Of a stretch of DNA of 64,000 bases, positions 19,507-30,260 are shown piece after piece; within the stretch, counting starts at the first letter, position 1; each line of letters starts with the position of its first letter. Origin of the DNA: Moritella dasanensis ArB 0140 (GTDB taxonomy: Bacteria; Pseudomonadota; Gammaproteobacteria; Enterobacterales; Moritellaceae); contig NZ_AKXQ01000011.1 of the NCBI RefSeq assembly GCF_000276805.1, positions 62,001 to 126,000 on the forward strand. Direction: 5' to 3'. The notes beneath the pieces are model-generated. The model did no database searches. It had not been told where the DNA came from and saw nothing but the letters and a program-made list of their open reading frames with translations. The position numbers and the translations under genes were made by a program.

Positions 19507-20451
19507 ATGACACAAGAATTTGCACACGTATCCGTTTTACTTAACGAAACAGTAGCTGGACTCAATTTAAAACCCGATGGTATTTATATTGACGGTACTT
19601 TTGGTCGCGGTGGTCACTCTCGCTTTATTTTATCGCAACTTGGTGAAAATGGTCGCTTGATCGCAATCGATCGTGACCCTGAAGCAATTGCTGTAGGTGA
19701 AGCGTTAAAACTAGAAGACCCGCGTTTTGACATTGTTCACGGCCCTTTTTCTGGTATCGCTGAATACATGGAAACTAAAAATTTAACTGAACAAGTTGAT
19801 GGCGTACTACTGGATCTAGGTGTTTCGTCACCGCAGTTAGACGACGCATCACGTGGTTTTAGTTTCTTACGTGATGGTCCGTTAGACATGCGTATGGACC
19901 CGACATCAGGTATCAGCGCTGCAAAATGGATTGCAACAGCAGATTACGACGATATCGTTTGGGTATTAAAAGTGTTTGGTGAAGAAAAATTTGCCCGTAA
20001 AATTGCTCGTGCAGTCGTATTTGACCGTGACGGTACGCCTTTTGAAACAACATCACAGTTAGCAAGTTTAATCTGCCGTGTTGTGCCGAAATCAAAAAAA
20101 GAAACCAAACACCCTGCGACGCGTTCATTCCAAGCGATCCGTATTTATATTAACAGTGAACTTGAAGAGATCGAACGTGCATTAGCAGGCGCATTAAAAT
20201 GTCTCAAACCGGGTAGTGGCCGTTTATCGGTGATCAGCTTCCACTCATTAGAAGATCGCATCGTTAAGCAGTTTATTCGTAAACAAGCACGTGGTAAAGA
20301 AGTGCCATATGGCCTGCCTATCATGCAAGAAGAGATTGATAAAACCCGTACCATGAAAGCCGTGGGAAAAATGCTAAAACCTTCGGAAGCTGAGTTAGAG
20401 ATAAATCCTCGTGCACGTAGTTCAGTATTACGCGTGGCGGAGAAGTTGTAA
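19507..20451 (+). CDS. rsmH: RsmH, 16S rRNA N4-methyltransferase (C1402)
   Basis: 314 residues. It puts the N4-methyl group on C1402 of 16S rRNA, the same base treated by RsmI, encoded 0.6 kb upstream. Seen are [13 protein letters not shown], the SAM-binding [11 protein letters not shown] at about 31-41, [12 protein letters not shown] and the C-terminal [14 protein letters not shown]. In relatives mraZ stands just upstream; here only about 115 bases separate rsmH from the rnpB terminator and mraZ is absent. This is the first gene of the dcw cluster here. Confidence 0.97.
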   Translation: MTQEFAHVSVLLNETVAGLNLKPDGIYIDGTFGRGGHSRFILSQLGENGRLIAIDRDPEAIAVGEALKLEDPRFDIVHGPFSGIAEYMETKNLTEQVDGVLLDLGVSSPQLDDASRGFSFLRDGPLDMRMDPTSGISAAKWIATADYDDIVWVLKVFGEEKFARKIARAVVFDRDGTPFETTSQLASLICRVVPKSKKETKHPATRSFQAIRIYINSELEEIERALAGALKCLKPGSGRLSVISFHSLEDRIVKQFIRKQARGKEVPYGLPIMQEEIDKTRTMKAVGKMLKPSEAELEINPRARSSVLRVAEKL

Positions 20452-20452
20452 T

Positions 20453-20767
20453 ATGCTAGGCATTAAGTGGGATTTAGGTAAAGTCATCATGGCTGACATC
20501 GGCGAGCATAAGCGCGTCGTTTGTCTATTGGTTGCTATCTTAATTTCCGCTTTTGCCGTTATCATGTTAACCCACGAAACTCGTTTGCTGACCAATAACA
20601 AAGAGCAATTACTGACTCAACGAGATTTTGCGGATATTGAATGGCGTAATCTCTTGTTAGAACAGAGTACGCTAGAAGAACACAGTAAAATTGAATACAC
20701 CGCTAAACATAAACTCGGCATGTATCGACCAAGTACCGCAGAAGAGCAATTGGTGACACAGCAGTGA
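20453..20767 (+). CDS. ftsL: FtsL, divisome membrane protein
   Basis: 104 residues if the ATG one base after the rsmH stop is used; an alternative ATG at 20489 would give 92. It has one membrane helix (about 22-41), then the periplasmic coiled coil THETRLLTNNKEQLLTQRD and the FtsL signature DIEWRNLLLEQSTLEEHS, and ends after LGMYRPSTAEEQ. With FtsB and FtsQ it links early and late division proteins and activates FtsWI. It overlaps ftsI by 4 bases (GTGA). Confidence 0.92.
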   Translation: MLGIKWDLGKVIMADIGEHKRVVCLLVAILISAFAVIMLTHETRLLTNNKEQLLTQRDFADIEWRNLLLEQSTLEEHSKIEYTAKHKLGMYRPSTAEEQLVTQQ

Positions 20768-22491
20768 CAAATCGTAAAAATACCCCCAATGAAGAACAAC
20801 CTAATTTTATTCTATGGCGCTATCGCTTAGTCGTTGCGACCGTCGTGATTATTTTTTTATGCCTGCTTGCACGTACCGCTTATATCCAAATTATTAATCC
20901 TGAACATTTGCGTAAACAAGCGGATATGCGTTCATTACGGGTGGCATCACAACAAGTGCAACGCGGTATTATTACCGATCGCAACGGGGTTGAATTAGCC
21001 GTGAGTGTTCCGGTAATGGCTATCCATGTCGATCCGCGCACCATTAAAAATAAAAACAGCTTTGATAAAAAACGTGCATGGCAAGCGTTTGCTGAAATTC
21101 TCGATCTTAACCTTGTCGATCTACAAGCAAAAATTACGGCCTCCAATGGTCGTTTCATGTATATCAAACGCCAAATAAGCCCTGCCGTTGCCAAGTATGT
21201 GGATGAGTTAAAGCTAGTCGGTGTCAGTTTAGCGCCCGAATCTCGTCGCTTTTATCCAACCGGTGAAGTGAGTGCTCAGTTAGTTGGCATGACTAATATC
21301 GATGACAAAGGGATTGAGGGTGTTGAAAGAGCTTATGATGATTTTCTGACAGGCACACCGGGTAAACGTATTGTCCGTAAAGATCGCCTCGGTAATGTTA
21401 TTGAAGATATTTCAGTACTGCAGCAAAGTGAACAAGCGAATAATATCCAGTTAAGTATTGATCAGCGTATCCAGTCATTGGCCTACCAGCGTTTGAAAAA
21501 AGCGGTGAAATATAACGGCGCAATATCGGGTTCGTTAGTGATGATTGATGTGAAAACTGGGGAAATATTAGCGATGGTAAATAGCCCATCCTTTAACCCC
21601 AATAATCGCAGTAAGTACGACAGTTATAAATTAAAGAACCGTGCGATCACTGATAGTTATGAACCGGGTTCGACGATTAAACCGTTAGTTATTGCGAGTG
21701 GTTTAGATAACGGTGTTATTGATGCGGATTCGATAATTGATACGAATCCAGGACGCATGCGTTTAGGTGGTCGTTTAGTGCAAGATACGCGTAACCGTGG
21801 AGACATTACGCTAAGCGATATCTTACGTTATTCATCGAATATGGGGGTGAGTAAAATCGCCTTAAAACTCGGTCACCAGCGTTTACTCGATACCTATTAT
21901 CAGTTTGGCTTTGGTAATGTCAGTAGCTTGATCTTAAACGGTGAAAGTCGTGGTTACATGCCTCGCCGTACGCGTTGGTCTGAATTTGAAAATGCGACGT
22001 TATCATTTGGTTATGGTATGCAATCAACTACATTACAGCTGGCTCATGCGTATGCGACGATTGGGTCGGGTGGTTTATACCGTCCGCTAACGATTAGAAA
22101 ATTAGATACCACGCCATTATCAGAGCGGGTATTATCTAAAGACCACGCGCAAGCGCTATTAAGCATGATGGAAACCGTGGTGACCAAAGGCGGTACGGGT
22201 GATAAAGCCCGTATTGATGGCTACCGTGTTGCGGGTAAAACTGGTACCTCACGTAAAGCGATAGCCGGTGGTTATGGTGATGATTATGTTGCCTTATTTG
22301 CGGGTGTCGCGCCTGTGTCTAATCCTCGTTTCGCATTAGTTGTGGTGATTGATTCACCCAGCGGTGATCGTTATTACGGTGGTGTGATTGCAGCGCCAGT
22401 ATTTGCTGAAGTGATGGAAAGAACACTGCAAATGTTAAATGTAACTCCAGATGAAAAACAATCATTAACGATAACAGCAAAAGACTCTTAA
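20764..22491 (+). CDS. ftsI: FtsI (PBP3), septal peptidoglycan transpeptidase
   Basis: 575 residues, with a GTG start inside the ftsL end. It cross-links septal peptidoglycan at division. A membrane anchor lies at about 22-40, and the dimerisation or pedestal domain runs to about 240. The transpeptidase motifs are SxxK at Ser303-Lys306 (GSTIKP), SSN at 357-359 and KTG at 492-494. All catalytic residues are present, and the length is close to the E. coli protein. It works with FtsW, encoded in the same cluster. Confidence 0.97.
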   Translation: MTNRKNTPNEEQPNFILWRYRLVVATVVIIFLCLLARTAYIQIINPEHLRKQADMRSLRVASQQVQRGIITDRNGVELAVSVPVMAIHVDPRTIKNKNSFDKKRAWQAFAEILDLNLVDLQAKITASNGRFMYIKRQISPAVAKYVDELKLVGVSLAPESRRFYPTGEVSAQLVGMTNIDDKGIEGVERAYDDFLTGTPGKRIVRKDRLGNVIEDISVLQQSEQANNIQLSIDQRIQSLAYQRLKKAVKYNGAISGSLVMIDVKTGEILAMVNSPSFNPNNRSKYDSYKLKNRAITDSYEPGSTIKPLVIASGLDNGVIDADSIIDTNPGRMRLGGRLVQDTRNRGDITLSDILRYSSNMGVSKIALKLGHQRLLDTYYQFGFGNVSSLILNGESRGYMPRRTRWSEFENATLSFGYGMQSTTLQLAHAYATIGSGGLYRPLTIRKLDTTPLSERVLSKDHAQALLSMMETVVTKGGTGDKARIDGYRVAGKTGTSRKAIAGGYGDDYVALFAGVAPVSNPRFALVVVIDSPSGDRYYGGVIAAPVFAEVMERTLQMLNVTPDEKQSLTITAKDS

Positions 22492-22560
22492 AAATTACAG
22501 GGCGCTGAGGCGTTAAAGGTTATTTTCCGCAAAGGATCATTTGGTGCAAAGGATTGTAAA

Positions 22561-24072
22561 ATGCCAAGGGTTTTAAATACTAAGGGTTTTGAAATGAATT
22601 CATCATGTCGAGTATTATCTCTACACGCGTGGAATATCGATGTTGAATTAGCGGTTAACGCTTTAGTCATTGATAGTCGAAAAGTGCAAGCCGGAGACTG
22701 TTTTGTCGCGGTCAACGGGCATGCACTTGATGGTCGTCGCTTTATCAGTAAGGCATTAACAAGCGGCGCAACGGCGGTGCTTAAAGATGCCGATAGTCAG
22801 GCTGAACATGGTCATATCGATTATATCGACCAGATCCCTGTTATCTCTTTTTTTGGTCTTAATCAGGCTTTGTCGGCTCTTGCCGATAATTTTTATCAAT
22901 CGCCTTCACAGCAATTACAGCTAATCGGTGTTACTGGCACTAATGGTAAAAGTACCATTACCCAGATTATTGCTAATTGGGTCACCTTATTAGCCGGTAA
23001 AGCCGGAGTAATGGGTACCATCGGCAATGGTTTATTTGCACAGTTAACCCAAGCTGAAAATACCACGGGTAGTGGTCTAGATGTGCAAGCTGAAATCGCT
23101 AATCAATTACACCAAGGTGCAGAATTATGCGCAATGGAAGTCTCTTCACATGGTTTGATCCAAGGTCGCGTTAATGCATTGGATTTTGATGTCGCATTAT
23201 TTACCAACCTAACGCGTGATCACCTTGACTACCATGGTGATATGGATACTTACGCAGACGCCAAAAAGATCTTATTTCAAGGTGCAGTAAAACATAAGAT
23301 CCTCAATGTTGATGATGCTTACGGTAAAGCGTGGGCACAACAGTGGCCTGATGCGATCCAATTTTCGGTCAAGCAAGATTTATCCGCCCATCAAGGTACT
23401 TTTCTTTATTGCCAGAATTTGAGTTTTGATACCCGCGGCTTTAGCTGTGAGTTGAACACCAGTTGGGGCAAAGGCAAACTGCAATGTGGTTTAATTGGTG
23501 ATTTTAACGCCTCTAATGTGGTCGCCGCTTGCGCGAGTTTATTAGCACTGGGTTATGACTTTGATGCATTATTACGCGTAGCACCAAAATTAACCGCGGT
23601 TTGTGGCCGTATGGAATTATTTAAGCAAGTAGGTCAAGCTGCTTGCGTGGTCGATTATGCGCATACGCCTGACGCATTGGAAAAAGCCCTGCAAGCATTG
23701 CGGGTACATTGTGAAGGTAAATTGTGGTGCATTTATGGCTGTGGTGGTGACCGAGATACTGGTAAACGCCCATTAATGGCAAAAGTGGCTGAACAATTTT
23801 CAGATTTTGCTGTCATTACTGATGATAATCCTCGCACTGAGTCTGCCTCTACGATCGTAACAGATATGCTTGCTGGACTTGCTAAGCCTGATGCTGTGCA
23901 AGTTATTCATGATCGTCGTGAAGCGATTCATTGGACGATGAGCCAAAGCAAACCTAACGACATCATCTTAGTGGCTGGTAAAGGCCATGAAGATTATCAG
24001 ATTATCGGTGTGCAAAAACACCATTATAGTGATCGTGAAACGATCACAGATATGCTGGATAACCAACAATGA
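22561..24072 (+). CDS. murE: MurE, UDP-MurNAc-tripeptide synthetase (meso-DAP adding)
   Basis: 503 residues from the ATG with an AAAGGA site 8 bases ahead; an in-frame ATG at 22594 is the alternative. It adds meso-diaminopimelate to UDP-MurNAc-L-Ala-D-Glu. The ATP-binding GTNGKST is at 126-132 and the carbamylated-Lys region follows. The DDNPR motif at 421-425 is the mark of enzymes that use meso-diaminopimelate rather than lysine. It overlaps murF by 4 bases (ATGA). Confidence 0.96.
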   Translation: MPRVLNTKGFEMNSSCRVLSLHAWNIDVELAVNALVIDSRKVQAGDCFVAVNGHALDGRRFISKALTSGATAVLKDADSQAEHGHIDYIDQIPVISFFGLNQALSALADNFYQSPSQQLQLIGVTGTNGKSTITQIIANWVTLLAGKAGVMGTIGNGLFAQLTQAENTTGSGLDVQAEIANQLHQGAELCAMEVSSHGLIQGRVNALDFDVALFTNLTRDHLDYHGDMDTYADAKKILFQGAVKHKILNVDDAYGKAWAQQWPDAIQFSVKQDLSAHQGTFLYCQNLSFDTRGFSCELNTSWGKGKLQCGLIGDFNASNVVAACASLLALGYDFDALLRVAPKLTAVCGRMELFKQVGQAACVVDYAHTPDALEKALQALRVHCEGKLWCIYGCGGDRDTGKRPLMAKVAEQFSDFAVITDDNPRTESASTIVTDMLAGLAKPDAVQVIHDRREAIHWTMSQSKPNDIILVAGKGHEDYQIIGVQKHHYSDRETITDMLDNQQ

Positions 24073-25523
24073 TTAATTTAGCTTTAAGTGCTATTGCTGC
24101 ACAGCTTAATAGTAAATTACACGGTGATGACATGATCATCACCGATGTATCAACGGATACTCGTACGATCAAAAGCGGTGATTTATTTGTTGCTTTAAGT
24201 GGTGATAATTTCGATGCCAATCGTTTTGTTGCCAAAGCAGCAGAGCAAGGTGCGATTGCTGCGATTGTAACGAAAAAACAAGCGGTTGATATACCGCAAA
24301 TTATTGTAAAAGACAGCCGTGTTGCTCTCGGACTATTAGGTAAAATGGTCCGTGAGCAAGTTAACCCTCAGGTTGCTGCGTTAACCGGCAGTAATGGTAA
24401 AACCACAACCAAGGAAATGTTAGCGGCGATTTTAAAGTTGGTGGCGCCAACATTGGCGACAGCAGGTAACTTTAATAACGATGTTGGCGTGCCATTGACG
24501 TTATTGCGTTTACAGCAGCAACACCAATTTGCAGTGATGGAGCTTGGTGCTAATCACAAAAAAGAAATCGGTTATACTACTGGATTGGTATTGCCAGATG
24601 TGGTGTTAATTAATAATGTTGATGCAGCACATCTAGAAGGTTTTGGTGATTTACAAGGCGTTGCGTCTGCAAAAGGTGAAATCTTAGCGGGTGTGAAACA
24701 CAGTGGGTTGGCAGTATTGAATCGTGATGATAAATTTTATCAATACTGGTTACGTAAAGTCGATGCGCAGCGCCACGTTAGCTTTTCAGTCGTTGACGAC
24801 AGTGCTGATTATTTTGCGGCAGACATTAAATTTGATGATGTCGGTAATCCCACATTTAAACTATGCACGCCAAATGGTGCATGTACGATCAACTTGGCTG
24901 TTGCAGGGCGTCATAATGTTGCTAATGCATTGGCTGCTGCGGCAATGGCCAGTTGTTTCGGTATCGATCTTGATACTATCAAGCTCGGTCTTGGCACGAT
25001 GGAAAATGTGCAGGGTCGATTGAAAATATCCTCACTAACGCCACGTGTTCGTATAATTGATGATACTTACAACGCTAATATCGCCTCGGTTAAAGCCGCT
25101 GTTGATGTATTAATTCACTTCTCTTCGACCAATGTATTGGTGATGGGGGATATGGGTGAGCTCGGTTCAAGTACCGCGGATATGCATCAGCAAGTGGGTC
25201 ATTATGCTCAGCAGCAACAAGTTGATCATGTCTATACTTGCGGCGCACTTAGCCGTGAAGCCGCGTTGACAGCAGGTGATAGCGGACGTGCCTTTTTGGC
25301 GCAACCAGCATTGGTTGATGCCTTAATTGAATTGATTACCACTGCACCGAAAACGCAGCTGTTTACCTTATTATTCAAAGGTTCTCGCAGTGCTAAAATG
25401 GAGCAAGCCATTAGCTTGTTAACCACTAAGCTCGCAGAGACTCCTGCTATGTTAACCGAAAATACAGTGTTAACGGAAAATACCATGTTAGTTGAAAATA
25501 CAATAAAGGAAAGAAAATGTTAG
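24069..25523 (+). CDS. murF: MurF, UDP-MurNAc-pentapeptide synthetase
   Basis: 484 residues, longer than the 452 of E. coli. It adds D-Ala-D-Ala to the tripeptide precursor. The ATP loop GSNGKTTT begins at residue 107, and the later [10 protein letters not shown] and [11 protein letters not shown] are family marks. The extra length is partly a C-terminal tail with three copies of a six-residue unit ([MV]-L-[TV]-E-N-T) made by an 18-base tandem repeat at 25449-25502. The tail overlaps the mraY start by 7 bases. The enzyme core is intact, so the tail is probably neutral. Confidence 0.95.
   Translation: MINLALSAIAAQLNSKLHGDDMIITDVSTDTRTIKSGDLFVALSGDNFDANRFVAKAAEQGAIAAIVTKKQAVDIPQIIVKDSRVALGLLGKMVREQVNPQVAALTGSNGKTTTKEMLAAILKLVAPTLATAGNFNNDVGVPLTLLRLQQQHQFAVMELGANHKKEIGYTTGLVLPDVVLINNVDAAHLEGFGDLQGVASAKGEILAGVKHSGLAVLNRDDKFYQYWLRKVDAQRHVSFSVVDDSADYFAADIKFDDVGNPTFKLCTPNGACTINLAVAGRHNVANALAAAAMASCFGIDLDTIKLGLGTMENVQGRLKISSLTPRVRIIDDTYNANIASVKAAVDVLIHFSSTNVLVMGDMGELGSSTADMHQQVGHYAQQQQVDHVYTCGALSREAALTAGDSGRAFLAQPALVDALIELITTAPKTQLFTLLFKGSRSAKMEQAISLLTTKLAETPAMLTENTVLTENTMLVENTIKERKC
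25449..25502 (+). repeat. Three 18-base tandem repeats inside the murF 3' end
   Basis: Three in-frame units of 18 bases encode [12 protein letters not shown] and MLVENT. They differ from each other by only a few bases, which suggests slipped-strand duplication. The run ends 14 bases before the mraY start and does not disturb its AAAGGA ribosome site. Confidence 0.9.
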
Positions 25524-26599
25524 TTTGGTTGTTCGAATCTTTAAGTGAGCATTTCTCGCTATTCAGAGTTTTTTCGTATCTCACATTTCGTGCAATTATC
25601 ACGATAATTACCTCGTTATTACTGACATTATGGATGGGTCCTAAACTTATTCGTTATTTGCAAGATATGCAGATTGGTCAAATCGTGCGTGATGATGGCC
25701 CTGAATCGCATTTTAGTAAACGTGGCACCCCAACGATGGGCGGTGTGATGATCTTGATTGCCATTTTAGTCTCGACGTTATTATGGGCAAGATTAGATAA
25801 TGGCTATGTCTGGGTGATGATGTTCGTATTTGTTGCTTTTGGTGCTATTGGTTTTGTCGATGATTATCGTAAAGTGATCCGTAAAGATACCGATGGTTTG
25901 ATTGCCCGTTGGAAATATTTCTGGCAGTCCGCGGTTGCTATCGCCATTGCGATTTACCTTTATGCGACAGCTGGCTCTGCAGCGGAAACAACCTTAGTGG
26001 TACCTTTCTTTAAAGAATACATGCCAGAGCTTGGTCTGTTATTCATTGTATTAACGTACTTTGTTATCGTTGGCAGCAGTAATGCGGTTAACTTAACCGA
26101 TGGTTTAGATGGTCTGGCTATTCTACCAACGGTATTAGTTGCTGGTGCGTTCATGTTAGTGGCTTACTTAACCAGTAATGTTCAATTTTCTGGGTACCTG
26201 TTTATCCCTTACATCCCTCAAGCGAGTGAATTAGTCATTGTTTGTGCGGCGATGGTGGGTGCTGGACTGGGTTTCTTATGGTTCAACACTTATCCTGCTC
26301 AGGTATTTATGGGCGATGTTGGTTCATTAGCCTTAGGCGCTGGTTTAGGGACTATGGCGGTATTGGTTCGCCAAGAATTCATGTTAGTTATCATGGGTGG
26401 TGTGTTCGTAATGGAAACGGTATCGGTTATTTTACAAGTCGGTTCATATAAGTTACGTGGTCAACGTATCTTTAGAATGGCGCCAATTCATCACCATTAT
26501 GAATTAAAGGGCTGGCCTGAACCACGCGTTATTGTGCGTTTTTGGATCATCACTATTATATTAGTACTCATTGGTTTAGCTACGTTGAAGGTGCGCTAA
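25517..26599 (+). CDS. mraY: MraY, phospho-MurNAc-pentapeptide translocase
   Basis: 360 residues, the same length as E. coli. It attaches phospho-MurNAc-pentapeptide to undecaprenyl phosphate to make lipid I in the inner membrane. About ten membrane helices are expected. The catalytic Asp-rich motif is in GFVDDYRKV, and further conserved sites are [29 protein letters not shown] and the [15 protein letters not shown] loop. It overlaps murF by 7 bases and murD by 1 base. Confidence 0.97.
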   Translation: MLVWLFESLSEHFSLFRVFSYLTFRAIITIITSLLLTLWMGPKLIRYLQDMQIGQIVRDDGPESHFSKRGTPTMGGVMILIAILVSTLLWARLDNGYVWVMMFVFVAFGAIGFVDDYRKVIRKDTDGLIARWKYFWQSAVAIAIAIYLYATAGSAAETTLVVPFFKEYMPELGLLFIVLTYFVIVGSSNAVNLTDGLDGLAILPTVLVAGAFMLVAYLTSNVQFSGYLFIPYIPQASELVIVCAAMVGAGLGFLWFNTYPAQVFMGDVGSLALGAGLGTMAVLVRQEFMLVIMGGVFVMETVSVILQVGSYKLRGQRIFRMAPIHHHYELKGWPEPRVIVRFWIITIILVLIGLATLKVR

Positions 26600-27939
26600 T
26601 GACACATTTACCTGAGCAAAATATGGCATCTACTATCGTTATTGTTGGTTTAGGCCAAACCGGTCTGTCTTGTGTACGCTATTTTCTCAAGCAAGGTATT
26701 GTGCCTGTTGTGGTTGATAGTCGCGATGTACCGCCGGGACAAGATGAACTGCCAGCTCAGGTAACGTTGTACAAAGGTGGTCTACACCCCGAGATCTTGT
26801 TGCAAGCTAAACAATTAATTGTTAGCCCTGGTATTGCGATTGCGACGCCAGAGATTACCGCAGCACAGCAAAGTGGTGTCGAAGTGATTGGTGATATTGA
26901 GCTGTTTGTGAGAGCGGCAAAAGCACCCATTATTGCGATCACTGGATCAAACGGTAAATCAACAGTGACCACATTGGTTGGTGAAATGGCCAATGCTGCT
27001 GGCGTGAGAACCGCTATCGGTGGCAATATCGGTATTCCGGCATTAGACCTATTGGATGTAGCCGAACCTTATCAGCTCTATGTATTAGAACTGTCTAGTT
27101 TTCAATTAGAAACCACACATAGCTTGCAGGCTGTTGCGGCAACGGTACTTAATGTCAGTGACGACCATCTCGACCGTTACCCTGATTTTGAGGCTTATCG
27201 TCAGGCTAAACTATCTATTTACCAACATGCGCAAACCATCGTGACCAATCGTGATGATGCATTAACGGTTGGTGCTGAACAAGACCATGATGGCGATACG
27301 ATAAAACAAAGCTTTGGTGTTGATGATGCAGGTTATGGCTTGATCCAACAGCAAGGGTCAACTTGGCTCGCTTATCAAGGTAAAGGCATTATCAGCGCTG
27401 ATGATCTGCAGATCACTGGGTTACATAACTTGATGAATGCTTTGTCTGCGATAGCGCTACTTGATGCGGCGGGTGTGGATAGAATTAAAACTTTACCGGG
27501 TTTAACGCAGTTTACTGGCCTAGCTCATCGCTGTGAATTTATCCGTAAATTGCATGACGTCATGTGGATCAATGATACCAAAGCAACTAATGTCGGTGCG
27601 ACACTCGCTGCACTCGATGGCTTGAAAAGCAGTGTCAAAGGGCGTTTATATCTGATTGCCGGTGGAGATGGTAAAGGCGCTGACTTTAGTCCTTTGGTGC
27701 CTGCATTACGTGATGATATAGCGCTAACTTATTGCTTTGGTAAAGATGGCGAGCGTTTTGCCGCGTTAGCCGATAATACCAAGTTGGTTGGCGATTTAGA
27801 TACTGCGATTGCAGAAATTAGTCAGTTAGTGCAACCGGGTGATTGGGTATTGTTGTCACCGGCTTGCGCCAGTATTGATATGTACGTGAATTTTATGGCG
27901 CGAGGCGATCATTTTAGAGCGCTAGTTAAGGCATTGTAA
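26599..27939 (+). CDS. murD: MurD, UDP-MurNAc-L-Ala:D-Glu ligase
   Basis: 446 residues from the ATG in the TAATG junction with mraY. The open frame starts 57 bases earlier inside mraY, but that extension has no family counterpart. It adds D-glutamate to UDP-MurNAc-L-Ala. It has the N-terminal uracil-binding fold (IVIVGLGQTGLSCVRYFL), the ATP loop GSNGKST at 116-122 and the C-terminal WINDTKATNVGAT and LLSPACASIDMYVNF. It overlaps ftsW by one base. Confidence 0.96.
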   Translation: MTHLPEQNMASTIVIVGLGQTGLSCVRYFLKQGIVPVVVDSRDVPPGQDELPAQVTLYKGGLHPEILLQAKQLIVSPGIAIATPEITAAQQSGVEVIGDIELFVRAAKAPIIAITGSNGKSTVTTLVGEMANAAGVRTAIGGNIGIPALDLLDVAEPYQLYVLELSSFQLETTHSLQAVAATVLNVSDDHLDRYPDFEAYRQAKLSIYQHAQTIVTNRDDALTVGAEQDHDGDTIKQSFGVDDAGYGLIQQQGSTWLAYQGKGIISADDLQITGLHNLMNALSAIALLDAAGVDRIKTLPGLTQFTGLAHRCEFIRKLHDVMWINDTKATNVGATLAALDGLKSSVKGRLYLIAGGDGKGADFSPLVPALRDDIALTYCFGKDGERFAALADNTKLVGDLDTAIAEISQLVQPGDWVLLSPACASIDMYVNFMARGDHFRALVKAL

Positions 27940-29135
27940 TGGAATTTTTAACACGGACGAAAGACTATTTACTCGGTGCTGAAGCACAGCGAGGCGCGGT
28001 CTATGATCGACAATTACTGTTACTGGCCATTGTATTAATGATGGTGGGTTTAGTGATGGTGGCATCAGCTTCGTTGCCAGAAGGTATCGCCTTAGGCAAC
28101 GATCCGTTTATGTTTGTGAAAAAGCATGTGATCTTTTTAATTGTGTCGCTGTGCGCAGCAACCTGTGTATTGAATGTGCCTATTGCTTTTTTTGAGCGTA
28201 ATAGTGTGCGTTTTTTATTCGTTGCTATCGCCTTATTGGTATTGGTATTAGTCATTGGCCGTACGGTGAATGGCAGTACCCGTTGGTTGTCGTTTGGCCC
28301 ATTGAATATGCAACCCGCGGAATTTGCTAAATTTGCCTTATTTACGTATTTCTCTGGTTATTTAGTGCGTCAGAAAAGCTTATTACAAGAGAGTTATAAA
28401 GGTTTCGTCAATGGCTTATTAGTGATCCTCGCTATTTCTGCTTTGCTGCTTTTTCAACCCGATTTTGGTTCTGTTATGGTTATTTTAACCACCAGTGTAG
28501 CGCTGTTATTTATCGGTGGTGCAAAGTTAGTCCACTTCATGGCATTATGTGTTGTGGCTATTTTACTGGGTGTCTTAGCAGTGATATTATCGCCGTATCG
28601 AATGCGTCGGATCACGTCTTTCCTCGACCCTTGGGATGATCCATTTGGGAGTGGTTATCAGCTAACACAGTCGTTAATGGCATTTGGTCGTGGTAGCTTT
28701 AGCGGCGAAGGCTTGGGTAATTCTATCCAGAAATTAGAATATTTACCTGAAGCACATACTGACTTTGTATTTGCGATCCTCGCCGAAGAACTCGGTTTTT
28801 TAGGGGTGTTTATCGTATTGATGCTGCAAATGCTACTGGTCTTTAAAGCATTGCAGATTGGTCGTCGTAGTTTAGAAATGGACCAGTCTTTTGCGGGTTT
28901 CTTGGCGATCAGTATTGGTGTTTGGTTTTGTTTTCAAACCTTAGTCAATGTCGGTGCGGCATCGGGGCTACTGCCAACCAAAGGTCTCACCTTACCGTTG
29001 GTGAGTTATGGTGGTTCTAGCTTATTAGTCATGAGTTGTGCGGTGGCGGTATTATTGCGGATTGATTATGAATATCGCGCACAAAAAGTGTCGATATCAA
29101 CCAACCCCATGAGCCAAACACCAGCACATGAATGA
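27939..29135 (+). CDS. ftsW: FtsW, septal peptidoglycan polymerase (SEDS)
   Basis: 398 residues. FtsW polymerises lipid II at the septum together with FtsI. About ten membrane helices are visible as hydrophobic blocks. The SEDS landmarks are NGSTRWLSFGPLNMQPAEFAK, the extracellular loop with the catalytic Asp region (PEAHTDFVFAILAEELGF) and the C-terminal LPLVSYGGSSLL. It overlaps murD by one base and is followed 51 bases later by murG. Confidence 0.96.
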   Translation: MEFLTRTKDYLLGAEAQRGAVYDRQLLLLAIVLMMVGLVMVASASLPEGIALGNDPFMFVKKHVIFLIVSLCAATCVLNVPIAFFERNSVRFLFVAIALLVLVLVIGRTVNGSTRWLSFGPLNMQPAEFAKFALFTYFSGYLVRQKSLLQESYKGFVNGLLVILAISALLLFQPDFGSVMVILTTSVALLFIGGAKLVHFMALCVVAILLGVLAVILSPYRMRRITSFLDPWDDPFGSGYQLTQSLMAFGRGSFSGEGLGNSIQKLEYLPEAHTDFVFAILAEELGFLGVFIVLMLQMLLVFKALQIGRRSLEMDQSFAGFLAISIGVWFCFQTLVNVGAASGLLPTKGLTLPLVSYGGSSLLVMSCAVAVLLRIDYEYRAQKVSISTNPMSQTPAHE

Positions 29136-29186
29136 CAACCGTAATTGTAATAACGAATTAAATTTCATAACAACTTAAAGAAAAAT

Positions 29187-30257
29187 ATGATGAAAAAACG
29201 TTTATTAGTGATGGCTGGTGGTACTGGCGGTCACGTTTTCCCTGGTATTGCGGTAGCAAAAAAATTACAACAGCAAGGCTGGGCTATTCATTGGATCGGT
29301 ACTGCTGATCGTATGGAAGCTGATTTAGTGCCACTGCATGGTTTTGATATTTCGTTTATTGATATTTCAGGTGTCCGTGGTAATGGTATCAAGCGTTTAT
29401 GCGCAGCGCCGTTTCGCATTTTAAAGTCAGTACTGCAGGCGCGTAAAGTGCTGCAAGACTTTAAACCTGATGTGGTATTGGGCATGGGCGGTTTTGCCAG
29501 TGGACCGGGTGGCGTTGCTGCTTGGCTACAAGGTATTCCCGTGGTGTTACATGAACAGAATGCCGCTGCGGGTTTAACCAACCGGTTATTAGCTAAAATA
29601 GCTAAACGGGTATTAATGGCATTTCCTGGGGCGTTTGCCCATGGGCAGCTAGTTGGTAATCCAGTGCGAGAAGATGTCTTAGCCTTACATGAACAAGTGC
29701 GAGCGAAGCAAGATAAACTGGCAGTATTAGTGGTTGGTGGTAGCTTAGGCGCGAAAGTATTAAATGATACTTTACCTGCTGCGCTGGCATTATTACCGCA
29801 AGATAAGATCTGTGTACGCCATCAGGTCGGTAAAAATAATGCCGCCAAGGTAACTAGCGCTTATCAAACTGCAGGCGTGACAGCTGAAATATTAGTGACT
29901 GATTTTATTGATGATATGGCGCAAGCTTATGCGCAAGCTGATGTGGTAGTCTGCCGCGCTGGCGCGTTAACGGTTTCTGAGGTTGCTGTTGCCGGACTGC
30001 CAGCTATTTTCATTCCATTACCGCATGCGGTTGATGATCACCAGACTAAAAATGCCCAATCATTAGTGCAAGCGGGTGGTGCGGTATTAATACCACAAGC
30101 GCAATTTAATGCAGACGATTTGGCTCAATTATTACAGCAATGGATTGATGATGAAGCACACCTTGTGACGATGTCAGAGGCGGCAAAAACTGCCGCGATC
30201 CTAGATGCTACTGAACAGGTCGCAATTGCCTGTTCAGCGTTAAGTGAAGAGAGATAA
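29187..30257 (+). CDS. murG: MurG, lipid II-forming GlcNAc transferase
   Basis: 356 residues. It transfers GlcNAc to lipid I on the cytosolic face of the inner membrane. It belongs to the GT-B fold: G-loop [15 protein letters not shown] near the start, [25 protein letters not shown], and the UDP-GlcNAc site [10 protein letters not shown] with the downstream [11 protein letters not shown]. The start has two adjacent ATGs; the choice changes one residue. It ends 3 bases before murC. Confidence 0.97.
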   Translation: MMKKRLLVMAGGTGGHVFPGIAVAKKLQQQGWAIHWIGTADRMEADLVPLHGFDISFIDISGVRGNGIKRLCAAPFRILKSVLQARKVLQDFKPDVVLGMGGFASGPGGVAAWLQGIPVVLHEQNAAAGLTNRLLAKIAKRVLMAFPGAFAHGQLVGNPVREDVLALHEQVRAKQDKLAVLVVGGSLGAKVLNDTLPAALALLPQDKICVRHQVGKNNAAKVTSAYQTAGVTAEILVTDFIDDMAQAYAQADVVVCRAGALTVSEVAVAGLPAIFIPLPHAVDDHQTKNAQSLVQAGGAVLIPQAQFNADDLAQLLQQWIDDEAHLVTMSEAAKTAAILDATEQVAIACSALSEER

Positions 30258-30260
30258 ATA

